Assembly: GCA_041633555.1 (NCBI GenBank)
Contig: JBFKFZ010000001.1
Span: 1-64,000, forward strand
Reading direction: 5' to 3'
DNA length: 64,000 nt
Source: JAHEAO01 sp041633555
GTDB taxonomy: Bacteria; Pseudomonadota; Alphaproteobacteria; Rhodobacterales; Rhodobacteraceae
Position 1 is the first letter of the stretch, and each line of letters opens with the position of its first letter. Shown piece after piece: positions 18,354 to 27,184 of the stretch. Position numbers and translations under genes: made by a program. The notes under the pieces were generated by a model, which was not told the origin of the DNA, ran no database searches, and was given only the letters and a program-made list of their open reading frames with translations.

Positions 18354-19229
18354 TCAGACCTTGCCCTCGGCCACCCACTGTTCGACCATCTGCTTGCTGA
18401 CCTCGAAATGCATGCTGTCCTCGCGGCTGAACGCAGCCCCCCAGAACCAGCCTTCGGTAATGAAGAAATCGGCAAGGATCGTCAGGCCAAGCTGGGTTTT
18501 GCCGTCTCCCAGCGTATCGAGATGGCCGTCGATATTGAGATCAACCGCAAGGCCGAAGGAATGGCTCGACGTCCGCCCTTGCGTGCCCCTGATCTGACGG
18601 ACGCAGAGTGAACCGGCGGTGTTGATCCGGGCATAGAGATCCGGATCGGTATTGCGGACATTTTCGAACACGCGCTTAAGCGAATCAACTGCCGGCTGCA
18701 GCATCTGCACCCGGATCGGACCGACTTCCTCAAGCACGAGGAGCGCCGACATCTTCTCGTTGGTCATGGACTGGCACTGATCACTCAGCACCTCGCGGGG
18801 ACGGCCAAGCGTGGCTTCCAGAAATGATGGCGAGGCAACCTCTAGGGACTTGTTGACCTTGCGCCGGTTTGCAATCAGCACGACCTGCGCATAGGCGTCG
18901 ATGATCTGGTTCGGACCATCCCTCGGGAACAGCCCGGATTGCGGATCGGCCTGCGGCACGGTGCCCGAGCCGACGCGCGCATCTACACCGGCGATCCGTG
19001 CCTCCAGTTCGGCCAGCCGCGTCTGCACGGCCTCCATCTGCTGGCGCAGAACCTCCAGTTCGATCCGTGCGGCACTGTCGACGGCCGTGCCGGTGACATC
19101 GGGATCGAAAATCGGCTCGTATCCCGCCTGCTCGGACCCGCCATCGACGACCACGAGATAGATCACCAGACCGAGCAATCCGACGGCGAGGACCGAGATG
19201 GCGCCGATAATCACCGGAATGATGCGCAT
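18354..19229 (-). CDS. Membrane-anchored M15-type peptidase with coiled coil
   Basis: This 291 aa protein has one N-terminal membrane segment (about residues 4-27), a predicted coiled coil (RIELEVLRQQMEAVQTRLAE, about residues 55-85), and a C-terminal domain with SSHSFGLAVDLN and EDSMHFEV. These match the SxHxxGxAxD and ExxHxE-type zinc motifs of M15 (VanY-like) D-Ala-D-Ala or L-Ala-D-Glu peptidases, which cleave peptidoglycan crosslinks or stems. The domain faces the periplasm. It sits upstream of the interrupted metallopeptidase gene and divergent from an OmpA gene by about 180 bases. It could open the cell wall for the secretion apparatus, or be an ordinary wall-remodelling enzyme. Confidence 0.8.
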   Translation of the reverse strand: MRIIPVIIGAISVLAVGLLGLVIYLVVVDGGSEQAGYEPIFDPDVTGTAVDSAARIELEVLRQQMEAVQTRLAELEARIAGVDARVGSGTVPQADPQSGLFPRDGPNQIIDAYAQVVLIANRRKVNKSLEVASPSFLEATLGRPREVLSDQCQSMTNEKMSALLVLEEVGPIRVQMLQPAVDSLKRVFENVRNTDPDLYARINTAGSLCVRQIRGTQGRTSSHSFGLAVDLNIDGHLDTLGDGKTQLGLTILADFFITEGWFWGAAFSREDSMHFEVSKQMVEQWVAEGKV

Positions 19230-19324
19230 TCGCGAAGCTACCCTGCTGGAACCCGGACCCCAAGATTCTGCGCCACGACCCGGTGCAAGTCAATATCGCG
19301 CCCCTGAGGACAAGCGCCAACTGA

Positions 19325-19342
19325 ACCCCGGCCAGCCGGGGT
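19325..19342. promoter_or_regulatory. Perfect 8-bp inverted repeat, candidate operator
   Basis: ACCCCGGC and GCCGGGGT are exact reverse complements separated by two bases. The repeat ends 7 bases before the -35 element of the candidate promoter for the OmpA gene. The two-base gap is too short for a natural hairpin loop, so a protein-binding site is more likely than a terminator. Confidence 0.4.
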
Positions 19343-19349
19343 AAATGCG

Positions 19350-19378
19350 TTGTGAGAGAGGGGGTCGTCGTGTATCCT
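19350..19378 (+). promoter_or_regulatory. Candidate sigma70 promoter for the OmpA/ppkA genes
   Basis: TTGTGA at 19350-19355 and TATCCT at 19373-19378 are separated by 17 bases, close to the vegetative consensus. Transcription would start about 20 bases before the OmpA start codon and could continue into ppkA, which begins 58 bases after the OmpA stop. Confidence 0.4.
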
Positions 19379-19407
19379 AACCGTCAGATAATTTGTCAGC
19401 CATTACA

Positions 19408-19995
19408 ATGAGGCGCGCCATGTGGATTTCTCGAGTATCATCAGCCGGTCTGTTGCTTGGGGCAGGGCTTTTCCTGTCCGCCCCCGCGTTGGCGCAGTCG
19501 GGATCAGAACTGTCGGCCGAAGAGCTTGAATCGCTCTTCGCCACGCAGAAAACGCGGGGGTTGGTGATCGCACCGTCGGCAGGGGCCGCAGCTGCCAGTT
19601 CCAGTGCGACAGCGGTGGAGACGGCTGCACCAACGACGGACTATGTGCCACTCGCCAAGGAAGAGCAGGTCAATATCCAGATCTCGTTCGACTTTGACAG
19701 TGCGGCGCTTCGCGAGGACCAGAAACCGAAACTCGCAACGCTATGCGACGTGATGAAGAAGATCGACGTGCAAATGTACCGCATCGTCGGGCATACCGAT
19801 GCCTCGGGCTCTGCCCAGTATAACGAGCGCCTGTCGCTGCTGCGGGCGGAAGAGGTCAAGCGCCATCTGGTCAATGATTGCGGTCTGCCAGAGGCCAGCC
19901 TGCAGGCCGTGGGCGTCGGTGAGCAATTCCCTTTCAACGAGGCGGAGCCGCGGGCGGATGAGAACCGCCGCGTCGAGTTCCAGGCGCTCAGCTGA
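19408..19995 (+). CDS. Exported OmpA-family peptidoglycan-binding protein
   Basis: This 195 aa protein has a signal peptide ending ALAQSG. A C-terminal OmpA domain contains VNIQISFDFDSAALR, RIVGHTDASGSAQYNERLS and ENRRVEF. The domain binds diaminopimelate in peptidoglycan. There is no lipobox, so the protein is periplasmic. A TTG at 19393 is in frame, but the ATG at 19408 is a better start. It lies directly upstream of ppkA on the same strand, probably in one transcript, and may anchor the secretion system to the cell wall, which TssL also does here through its own OmpA domain. Confidence 0.8.
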   Translation: MRRAMWISRVSSAGLLLGAGLFLSAPALAQSGSELSAEELESLFATQKTRGLVIAPSAGAAAASSSATAVETAAPTTDYVPLAKEEQVNIQISFDFDSAALREDQKPKLATLCDVMKKIDVQMYRIVGHTDASGSAQYNERLSLLRAEEVKRHLVNDCGLPEASLQAVGVGEQFPFNEAEPRADENRRVEFQALS

Positions 19996-20053
19996 ACCGC
20001 CGGGAGGCTTGGTCTATGTCTAATGGCATGTCACTGTCAGCCCATGGGGCCAT

Positions 20054-22201
20054 ATGACCGCGTCTAGACCGGGCGATATCTTCCAGCCTGGCGACCTGCT
20101 CAACAACACCTATCGCATTCAGACGCTGCTGGGCCGCGGCGGCACATCCGAGGTCTACAAGGCACGATCCGAGATTTCGGGCCGCGTAGTGGCGCTGAAG
20201 GCGCTGAAGTCGGAGTTCTCGACCAACGACGACTATCTCGTGCTGATGACGCGCGAGGAGGACATCCGAGATGTCCGGCACGACGCGATCGTGCGCTATT
20301 ATGACAATCAGCGGATGCCAGACGGGCAGGTCTATCTGGTGATGGACTATGTCGACGGGCCGGGCCTGGACAAGAAGCTGCTGGCTGGCGGCATGCCTGC
20401 CGACGACCTGTTGGTGATAGGCGCCCGCGTTGCCGAGGGGCTGATCGCTGCGCACAAGCGCAACATCGTGCACCGCGACCTTTCGCCCGACAACATCATC
20501 TTGCGCAACGACGATCCTGCCGATCCGGTGATCATCGATTTCGGCATTGCCAAGGATACCAATCCCGGCGCCGAAACAATCGTGGGCAACGAGTTTGCCG
20601 GAAAATACGCCTATGCCGCGCCGGAACAGCTGAGCGGCAATACCGATGCCCGCTCGGACATCTATTCGCTCGGCGCACTGCTGCTGGCGGCGTTTCGCGG
20701 CACAAAGCCGGAGATCGGCACGAACCCGATGGAAGTGGTGCGGAAGAAATCTGAACCCGTCGATACCGAGGGCGTCCCGGAGCCGCTGAAATCGCTGATC
20801 GCGCGCATGTGCGAACCCGACCCCGCCAAGCGCTTTCAGACGGCAGATGCGGTTCTTGCGGCGATGAAGTCGACCGGTCGGGTGGCCGTCAGCGAAACCG
20901 AAGACGCGACCGTCGTGGTCAATCCGAAGGCCGGCGCCAAAGGAGGAGCGCAGCCCACCGCCAAGGAGGCGAAGGCATCTGACAAGAAGAAATCCGGACT
21001 ATTCGTGCCGCTGCTTGCTGTCGTACTTCTCGCGGCAATTGGCGCGGGGGGGTATTTCGGCGGGTTCTTCGATGCCGTTCTGGGGCCGAAATTGCCGGTT
21101 GCAGACCCCTATGCGCTGGTCGTGGTGAAAACGGCCGACCAGCCTCCGCGCGCCGCCGGGAATGTTCCGTCCGCCGACACCCTTGCCGCGCTGACCGGAT
21201 TGATTGAGGCCGAGGGCGGCGCGGCGGAACTTGTCCTGGCAAGCGGCGAAATCAGCGAAAGCTGGGGTGAGTCGATGCTGGAGCTGGCTCGCATGGTCAC
21301 CGAACTTGACGAATACCGCATGGTGATCGAGGGCGATCAGGTGCTGGTAACAGGCACGACGACGAATAAGGTTCTTCAATCAACGATGACAGAGACGCTC
21401 GACGTCGCATTCCCCGGCGATCTGGTCGGGGCGGTCGATATCACCCTCGGGCCGCTGGTGCTGCCGCCGGGCCAGATCACGCCGCTGCTGGACAGGTTTG
21501 CGAATTGCGGCCCGCTGGAACTGGTGGCGCCGCCGCGAATTGGCTACGCGATCTCGGATGCCATTGTGGTCAGCGGCAAGCTCGCCGATGCCAAGTCGCG
21601 GCTCGATCTTGCCAATGCGATCATCGACATTGCCGGCGATCGGCAAGTCGCTGTCGAGGCCGAGATCCTGAGCCCTGACCTCTGCCAGATCGAGGCGGCA
21701 CTTCCCAAGGCACCTCTCGGCGGGTTCGAGGTGCGGTTCGGCTTTGGCGACCGGCCCGACCGAAACACGACGGGCCGCTACTTCGTCGGCGAGAACCCGG
21801 TGATAGACGTGGTCGTGCCGGGCCGGGTCACCGACGGGTTCATCTGGGTATCCGTGCTGGACGTGTCGGGCAATGTCTTCCACCTGCTTCCCAATCTCAG
21901 TCGTCAGGACAACAGCATCACCTCGCTCCGCAATGGCCAGACCGGAGATTTCCGGCTGCGCGTCGCCTTCAGCCAGGCCGAAGCGACGGACAGCTCAAAG
22001 ATCGCCTTTCTGGTCGATGACACGACGCTTGGCAAAAGCAAGATCATCGTGCTGCATTCCGACCGCGACATGTTCAACGGCGTGCGCCCGACGACAGAAT
22101 CCGCCGCAAGTTACGCACAGGCACTACGGGACGCACTCGCAACAGGTGGCTTCAATGTCCGCTCGCTCGACACCGCCATCCTGACGACGGCGGAGAAATA
22201 G
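20054..22201 (+). CDS. ppkA: T6SS serine/threonine kinase PpkA-like, membrane-spanning
   Basis: This 715 aa protein has a Hanks-type kinase domain (about residues 20-270) with LGRGGTSEVYKA as the glycine loop, VALKALK for the ATP lysine, HRDLSPDN, DFGIAKD and AAPEQL. The catalytic-loop lysine that usually follows HRDL is serine here. One membrane segment follows near residue 316. The periplasmic part has a BON-like segment and a C-terminal DUF4384-like domain, also seen in the TonB-like protein at 50307. PpkA phosphorylates the FHA protein to switch on T6SS assembly. It converges on pppA with two bases between their stops, and the preceding OmpA gene is likely cotranscribed. Confidence 0.88.
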   Translation: MTASRPGDIFQPGDLLNNTYRIQTLLGRGGTSEVYKARSEISGRVVALKALKSEFSTNDDYLVLMTREEDIRDVRHDAIVRYYDNQRMPDGQVYLVMDYVDGPGLDKKLLAGGMPADDLLVIGARVAEGLIAAHKRNIVHRDLSPDNIILRNDDPADPVIIDFGIAKDTNPGAETIVGNEFAGKYAYAAPEQLSGNTDARSDIYSLGALLLAAFRGTKPEIGTNPMEVVRKKSEPVDTEGVPEPLKSLIARMCEPDPAKRFQTADAVLAAMKSTGRVAVSETEDATVVVNPKAGAKGGAQPTAKEAKASDKKKSGLFVPLLAVVLLAAIGAGGYFGGFFDAVLGPKLPVADPYALVVVKTADQPPRAAGNVPSADTLAALTGLIEAEGGAAELVLASGEISESWGESMLELARMVTELDEYRMVIEGDQVLVTGTTTNKVLQSTMTETLDVAFPGDLVGAVDITLGPLVLPPGQITPLLDRFANCGPLELVAPPRIGYAISDAIVVSGKLADAKSRLDLANAIIDIAGDRQVAVEAEILSPDLCQIEAALPKAPLGGFEVRFGFGDRPDRNTTGRYFVGENPVIDVVVPGRVTDGFIWVSVLDVSGNVFHLLPNLSRQDNSITSLRNGQTGDFRLRVAFSQAEATDSSKIAFLVDDTTLGKSKIIVLHSDRDMFNGVRPTTESAASYAQALRDALATGGFNVRSLDTAILTTAEK

Positions 22202-22203
22202 GA

Positions 22204-22926
22204 TCAGATCACGTCGACAACGATGATCGAGATGTTGTCGGCGCCGCCGCCATCCAGCGCGATCTGCAAGAGCTTATCCACGACCGTCTCGATCGCCGAC
22301 TCGGCCATCGCCCGACGCAGCACGTCGAAAGTGGCGTATTTCGTAAGCCCGTCGGAACAGAGCAGAAAGCGATCTCCGGGCATCGCATCGCCTCTGATCT
22401 TTTCGAGTTCCAGGTCCGTTCCCACGCCGACCGCGCGGGTGATGGCGTTGGATTGCGGGTGAAGCTCTGCCTCGTCCCAGCTCATCTGGCCGGCCACCAC
22501 CAGTTCGGCGACCACCGAGTGATCGGTCGTCAGCATCTCGATCGCGCCGTTGCGCAGCCGGTAAAGGCGGCTGTCGCCGGCCCAGAAAGCTGCGAAATGC
22601 CCGTCGGTTAGGATCAGCGTCACGACCGTCGCCCCGATCGTCCCGCCGCCGCGTTCCGCGGCCTCATCGACGATCACCTCATGGGCGCGCTGGATCGCGG
22701 CGCGCAATGCCCGCATCATTTCCCGAGGTTCAAGGTCCGGTTCGATCATCGCGATCGCATCGACCACGGCGCGGGAGGCAAAGTCGCCCGCCTCGTGACC
22801 GCCCATTCCGTCAGACACGACCCAGACCGCATGTTCCGGCATGGTCAGAATGCTGTCCTCGTTGACCTTGCGGACCTTGCCGACATGGGTAGTTGCCGAG
22901 AACCTGAATTGCTGCAAGACGCTCAT
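22204..22926 (-). CDS. pppA: T6SS PP2C-type phosphatase PppA
   Basis: This 240 aa PP2C-family phosphatase shows RKVNEDS, VVSDGMGGHEAGDFAS, GATVV, FWAGDSRLYRLR, ITRAVG, LLCSDGLTKY and ADNISIIVV. These carry the acidic residues that bind the two catalytic Mn or Mg ions. It removes the phosphate that PpkA puts on the FHA protein and so turns the secretion system off. The ATG at 22926 overlaps the stop of tagF by four bases, and the longer frame upstream is tagF in another register. It is the last gene of the minus-strand T6SS run. Confidence 0.92.
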   Translation of the reverse strand: MSVLQQFRFSATTHVGKVRKVNEDSILTMPEHAVWVVSDGMGGHEAGDFASRAVVDAIAMIEPDLEPREMMRALRAAIQRAHEVIVDEAAERGGGTIGATVVTLILTDGHFAAFWAGDSRLYRLRNGAIEMLTTDHSVVAELVVAGQMSWDEAELHPQSNAITRAVGVGTDLELEKIRGDAMPGDRFLLCSDGLTKYATFDVLRRAMAESAIETVVDKLLQIALDGGGADNISIIVVDVI

Positions 22927-23600
22927 CTTGAGACCTCGGCGGCGAGCAGCGTCCAGATAGCCGCGTCGAGATCGAATAGACCGGCCATCTGGCCCGCGTT
23001 CGGCAGTCCGTGGCAGAGCATCAGACGGTGATCGGACTCCACCGAGGTGCTCCAGAAGCCGCAGGCATGGGCCTGTTCGGCGATCTTCTGCGCCGCGAGG
23101 GTCGGACCGATCGGCGCGTCGGACTGCCAAGTTGTTCCGCCGGGGTGAAACGAGGTCGCAACCGGGCTGGCCGGAGTCCATGCGACTTCGTCGAGTCGCG
23201 CCCGAAGACCCTCGCGGGTCATGCCATCGTCGAGCGCCTCCAACGCGATCAGTTCCAGCGCCTCGAAGACGGACACATTACGGAAATGCGCGGCGGCCAG
23301 ATCTTCCGCACCGTGGGTCGCCGCCAGCGTCAGGGGATATTGCCGCCCGACTCGATCAACCGACGCCATCAACACACCGGAAATCGCCTGCGGACCGGCC
23401 TGCCCTGCCGGCAGCGAGAAGCGCCAGATCGGTGCCGACATGTAGCGCCCGTTCCATGCCTCGCCCAAACTCTCCCGCGCCCGCAATAACGCAGCTTGCA
23501 GCCAAGCGTCCCAGGGTTCGACAAAGCCGCGCGGCAGGTCGAGCCGAAAGAAATCTCCCAGAGACGGTATCTTGCCGAATGCCCCGAACGCCTCTGCCAT
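22923..23600 (-). CDS. tagF: T6SS accessory protein TagF
   Basis: This 225 aa protein begins AFGAFGKIPSLGDFFRLDLP, the conserved start of TagF/ImpM proteins (FGKxPxxGDF). TagF works in the cytoplasm as a post-translational repressor of T6SS firing and is linked to the FHA protein and the kinase/phosphatase pair; in some bacteria it is fused to PppA. Here the two are separate but overlap as ATGA. The start at 23600 overlaps the last base of the tssM stop (TGATG), so tssM, tagF and pppA are translationally coupled. Confidence 0.88.
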   Translation of the reverse strand: MAEAFGAFGKIPSLGDFFRLDLPRGFVEPWDAWLQAALLRARESLGEAWNGRYMSAPIWRFSLPAGQAGPQAISGVLMASVDRVGRQYPLTLAATHGAEDLAAAHFRNVSVFEALELIALEALDDGMTREGLRARLDEVAWTPASPVATSFHPGGTTWQSDAPIGPTLAAQKIAEQAHACGFWSTSVESDHRLMLCHGLPNAGQMAGLFDLDAAIWTLLAAEVSR

Positions 23601-26600
23601 CAGAAAGACGTCGGGCAGCTGAATTTCGACAGGGCAGGCAGATTGAACGGGTTCAACACCGAGCCCGATTGCAGCTGGAAGATTGCGATACGACCGCCGA
23701 TATTGAAGATCACCCGGCTGCGGTCCGAGACATTGGTGCGCCTGATTTCGGCGGCGTCGAGCAGTCGGTACCAGCCCCACGGTCCGTCCCGGGTCAGCGC
23801 ATTGCCGATATTGTCGACCGGCGGCTGGAACACGACGCGCGCCATCCCGACCGACCCCGGCCACTTTATCGCCACTGGCTTCGGTGCGCCCTGGCTGTGC
23901 TGGAACTGCACGGCCTGACCGTCAATTTCGAGCGTAACCTGCTGTGCCTTTGGATCCAGCGCCTCAGGCGTCAGCTGGAAGCTGACATTGGGAACCGCAT
24001 TGCCGTTGAAGAACGCGTCGCGGATCTCGGCGGCGTTCTGCAATTGCGCCAGCACGGCCGTAGAAATCCCTAGGTCGGTATCGTTGATCCGCTTCCAGGC
24101 CCAGGGACGCGCCCGAGTATCGACATGTTTCAGCAGCGTTTCGTTAAAGAAACTGTCGATCAGCCCGCCCGGCGCAAAAAGCTTGGTGAAGTCCTGGATG
24201 GCGACATCGGCCTTCGAGGTCTTGCTGAACGGATAGCGGTTCGCCAGCGCCTGCTCGCAGAACGGCAGGACCTGGCTTTGCCAGCGCGCATTGATCGAGG
24301 CCCTTGTGCCATCCGCTGTGATCCCCGAGGAGCCGGTCGTGATCTGTGCCGCCCAACGCGGCATCGGCCCGTCGATCCGCTTGGCGGCCTCCTGGAACCG
24401 CAGGATCGCACTCGCCTCACCGTCGGCCGAACCGAGCCCGCCGGAGAACGAGAGCTTGTTCAACTCCTGGTAGACGGCCGTGAGCGACCCCATCAGCTGA
24501 TCAAGCTGCGACGGCTGACCCTCGTCGCGCCGCACCAGGCTGTGAAGCCAGGCGAACCGCTCCTCGACATATTCCCCCGGCGCTTTCGGCACTTCCTGAG
24601 AGGCATTGGCTGTGGCCGAAGAGCGCAGCGCCTCGAGGAAGAGTTGCGAGCGCGAGGACAGCGTTGATTGCAGTTCCAGTTCGGCGATAGCGCCCGCCCC
24701 CTCGGCAAGCCCCTCGACCGGGATCACCGAGCGGTCCTCGGTCAGCTTGGTTTCCTGCGCCACGGCATTCAGGATATTGACGAGTGGCGATGTCGGACCC
24801 GACAGAACATTGGTAACCTCGACCGCATGGCTGAGGCTCTCCATCGGGATGATGTCGATATCGCCGAGCATCTGATCGTACCGGGCGATGAAGTCGTTGT
24901 AGTAAAGATCCAGAACGTCGCGGCTCATGCTGACAAGCGCCAGTTCGCTCTGTTCGCTTTCGCCGCGTGGCCCAAGGACCCAGCTCTCGCTCTGGATCCG
25001 CTTCGCCACCCCCAGAGCCTCGCTCAGGAAGACCTTGTTGAAGCCGTCATAGGTGAAGATGCCGTCGATCCCGTCGGTCAGCGCCTTGCCCGAAGACCGC
25101 ACCAGAACGCGGCTGACGGCGGGGCCTCCGACATCGGTGATCCGCCAGTCCGGCAGAGCCGTGGAGGCCGGCGAATTGATGATACCGTTATAGACCCGCT
25201 GCGCCAGCGGCATTTCCGACAATAGCCCCTGGATCTGCTCGACCAGTGGACCGTTCAAGGCGATTTTCTCCATCGGCTGAGACAGCATCGCGTCGAGATG
25301 CGCCGCCAGATCGGCGCGCAAATCGTCGCGGCCGGGTCCAGGGAATGCGATGCCCCAGTCAAGGTTCATCCACTCCTTGACGATGTCCTTGCTCATCGGC
25401 CCCTGCAGGCCCAGCATCAGGTAGATCTTCAAGGCCTCGTAAAGCAGGTCGGCATTGTTCATGTTGGCCTGCATCTGCTCTTCCAGACGCAGCAGCAGGC
25501 GCGGCAGGAAATGCTGGTTCAGCGCGGCGCGATAGGTCTGCTGGGCCTGCGTGCCGATTACGTCGCCCTGATAGAGCCCGTAGGTCAGCGCCGGGTCATG
25601 TTCCAGATCGCCAAGCGCCGGATTTCCGGGCATCGAACGCAGGATGTTCAATGCCGGAACCACCGACGGAAGATCGCTGTCGCCAACCGGGCTGCCCGGG
25701 ATATGCGCCGAGGCCGTCCGGTATTCGGCAACCTTCTCTGCGGCCCGTGCCAGCAAGTCCTTGTTGCCCAGATAGCTCCGTACCCAGAGCGCCGAGACAC
25801 CGACCGCAACCAGGATCGCGGCGGCGATTGCGATACGCTTGGTCCAACGGTAGCGGCGCTCGACCTTGTCGTCGGCGCTGACCAGCCCCGCCTCTCCGAA
25901 GATGACGTTCTCAAACAGCCGGGTCAGGAAATAGGACCGCCCGAGGCCGCGCCCGGTGCCGATTGCCTGACGTCCAATACCGAAAGTCCGCGCCATGCCC
26001 ATCATCAGCCGGTCAATCGGCGTGCCTTCCTGCGTTCCGGAAGTGAAATAGACACCGCGCAGAAGGTGGCGATGCTCGTAGCGATTGTCCTGAAACACCT
26101 CATTCAGGAAATCGCGTGCCACCTGCCTGACGGCGGCAAGCTGCATCGGGAAGCTGCCAATGAGCGAGCGGCGCTGATGGTCGGTCTCGGACTGCAGCCG
26201 GTCAAGGGACTGCGCATTGACCTGCTCCAGCAGCAGCGCGAATTCTTCGTCGAATCCGGCGATTGGCGACAGCTCGGACTTGGTCGCCTTGGGCAGCGGG
26301 AAAGTGAAGCCCCAGACCTGCTCGCGATCCTCCTTGCCCAGATGGTCGTAGAACTCGGTAAAGCCGGCGATCAGGTCGGCCTTGGTGAAAAGCACATAGA
26401 CCGGGAAGCGCACGCCCAGCCTTTCGCGCAATTCGTGGAGTCGGCGCCGGATCGCGGCAGCGTGGCTCTTCTGCGTCAGCTCATCCTGGTTCGACAGGTC
26501 CGAGAGCGAGATGGCGATGATCGCGCCGTTGATCGGCTGCCGCTTCCGATGCTTCTTCAGAAGCGCCAGAAAGCCCAGCCAGGCCGCGTTGTCGGCCTCG

Positions 26601-27184
26601 GCATCGCTTTCCTGCGTAGTGTAGCGCCCGGCGGTGTCGATCAGCACCGCGTTGTTTGTGAACCACCAGTCGCAGTTCCGCGTGCCCCCGACGCCGCCGA
26701 TTGCGGCCTTGCCCAGCTCGTCGGCAAGCGGGAACTGCAGCCCGGAATTGACAATCGCCGTGGTCTTGCCCGCCCCGGGCGGCCCGATCATCACGTACCA
26801 CGGCAGTTCGTAGAGGTGCCGCCGCCCCATCTTCGACTTGCGCAGCTTGACCATCGCGCCTTTCAGCTTGTCGCGCATGTCACCGAGTTCGGCCTTGACC
26901 ACCTCGTCGCCGGGATCAGCCTCGAGGGCTGCGGTCTCAACAATCTCTTCGGCCATGTCCTGATCGCGTTTGCTGCGGCGGATCAGGATGATCAGGATGA
27001 TCGTCAGCGCCAGAAGCCAGGTCACGACAATCGCGAGAATCCGGGCCAGCGCTCCGTCGAGCGGGCGGAATGCGCCGAAGCCCATGAAAGGCCCGAAGAA
27101 CCAGATCAAGAGACTCAGACCCAGCGCCAGGAATATGGCGACAGCGATGCCGGACCGAAGCTTGCGCAGGAACCGAATGATCAT
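23600..27184 (-). CDS. tssM: T6SS inner-membrane protein TssM (IcmF)
   Basis: This 1194 aa protein is of normal length for TssM. It has two N-terminal membrane segments (about residues 12-31 and 47-68), a cytoplasmic Walker A motif GPPGAGKTT at about 134-142 followed by the IcmF segment GGTRNCDWWFTN, a third membrane segment near 447-465, and a large periplasmic domain. With TssL it forms the membrane complex through which the Hcp tube is pushed. Its start overlaps the tssL stop as ATGA. The intact Walker A suggests nucleotide binding, which not every TssM needs. Confidence 0.95.
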   Translation of the reverse strand: MIIRFLRKLRSGIAVAIFLALGLSLLIWFFGPFMGFGAFRPLDGALARILAIVVTWLLALTIILIILIRRSKRDQDMAEEIVETAALEADPGDEVVKAELGDMRDKLKGAMVKLRKSKMGRRHLYELPWYVMIGPPGAGKTTAIVNSGLQFPLADELGKAAIGGVGGTRNCDWWFTNNAVLIDTAGRYTTQESDAEADNAAWLGFLALLKKHRKRQPINGAIIAISLSDLSNQDELTQKSHAAAIRRRLHELRERLGVRFPVYVLFTKADLIAGFTEFYDHLGKEDREQVWGFTFPLPKATKSELSPIAGFDEEFALLLEQVNAQSLDRLQSETDHQRRSLIGSFPMQLAAVRQVARDFLNEVFQDNRYEHRHLLRGVYFTSGTQEGTPIDRLMMGMARTFGIGRQAIGTGRGLGRSYFLTRLFENVIFGEAGLVSADDKVERRYRWTKRIAIAAAILVAVGVSALWVRSYLGNKDLLARAAEKVAEYRTASAHIPGSPVGDSDLPSVVPALNILRSMPGNPALGDLEHDPALTYGLYQGDVIGTQAQQTYRAALNQHFLPRLLLRLEEQMQANMNNADLLYEALKIYLMLGLQGPMSKDIVKEWMNLDWGIAFPGPGRDDLRADLAAHLDAMLSQPMEKIALNGPLVEQIQGLLSEMPLAQRVYNGIINSPASTALPDWRITDVGGPAVSRVLVRSSGKALTDGIDGIFTYDGFNKVFLSEALGVAKRIQSESWVLGPRGESEQSELALVSMSRDVLDLYYNDFIARYDQMLGDIDIIPMESLSHAVEVTNVLSGPTSPLVNILNAVAQETKLTEDRSVIPVEGLAEGAGAIAELELQSTLSSRSQLFLEALRSSATANASQEVPKAPGEYVEERFAWLHSLVRRDEGQPSQLDQLMGSLTAVYQELNKLSFSGGLGSADGEASAILRFQEAAKRIDGPMPRWAAQITTGSSGITADGTRASINARWQSQVLPFCEQALANRYPFSKTSKADVAIQDFTKLFAPGGLIDSFFNETLLKHVDTRARPWAWKRINDTDLGISTAVLAQLQNAAEIRDAFFNGNAVPNVSFQLTPEALDPKAQQVTLEIDGQAVQFQHSQGAPKPVAIKWPGSVGMARVVFQPPVDNIGNALTRDGPWGWYRLLDAAEIRRTNVSDRSRVIFNIGGRIAIFQLQSGSVLNPFNLPALSKFSCPTSF

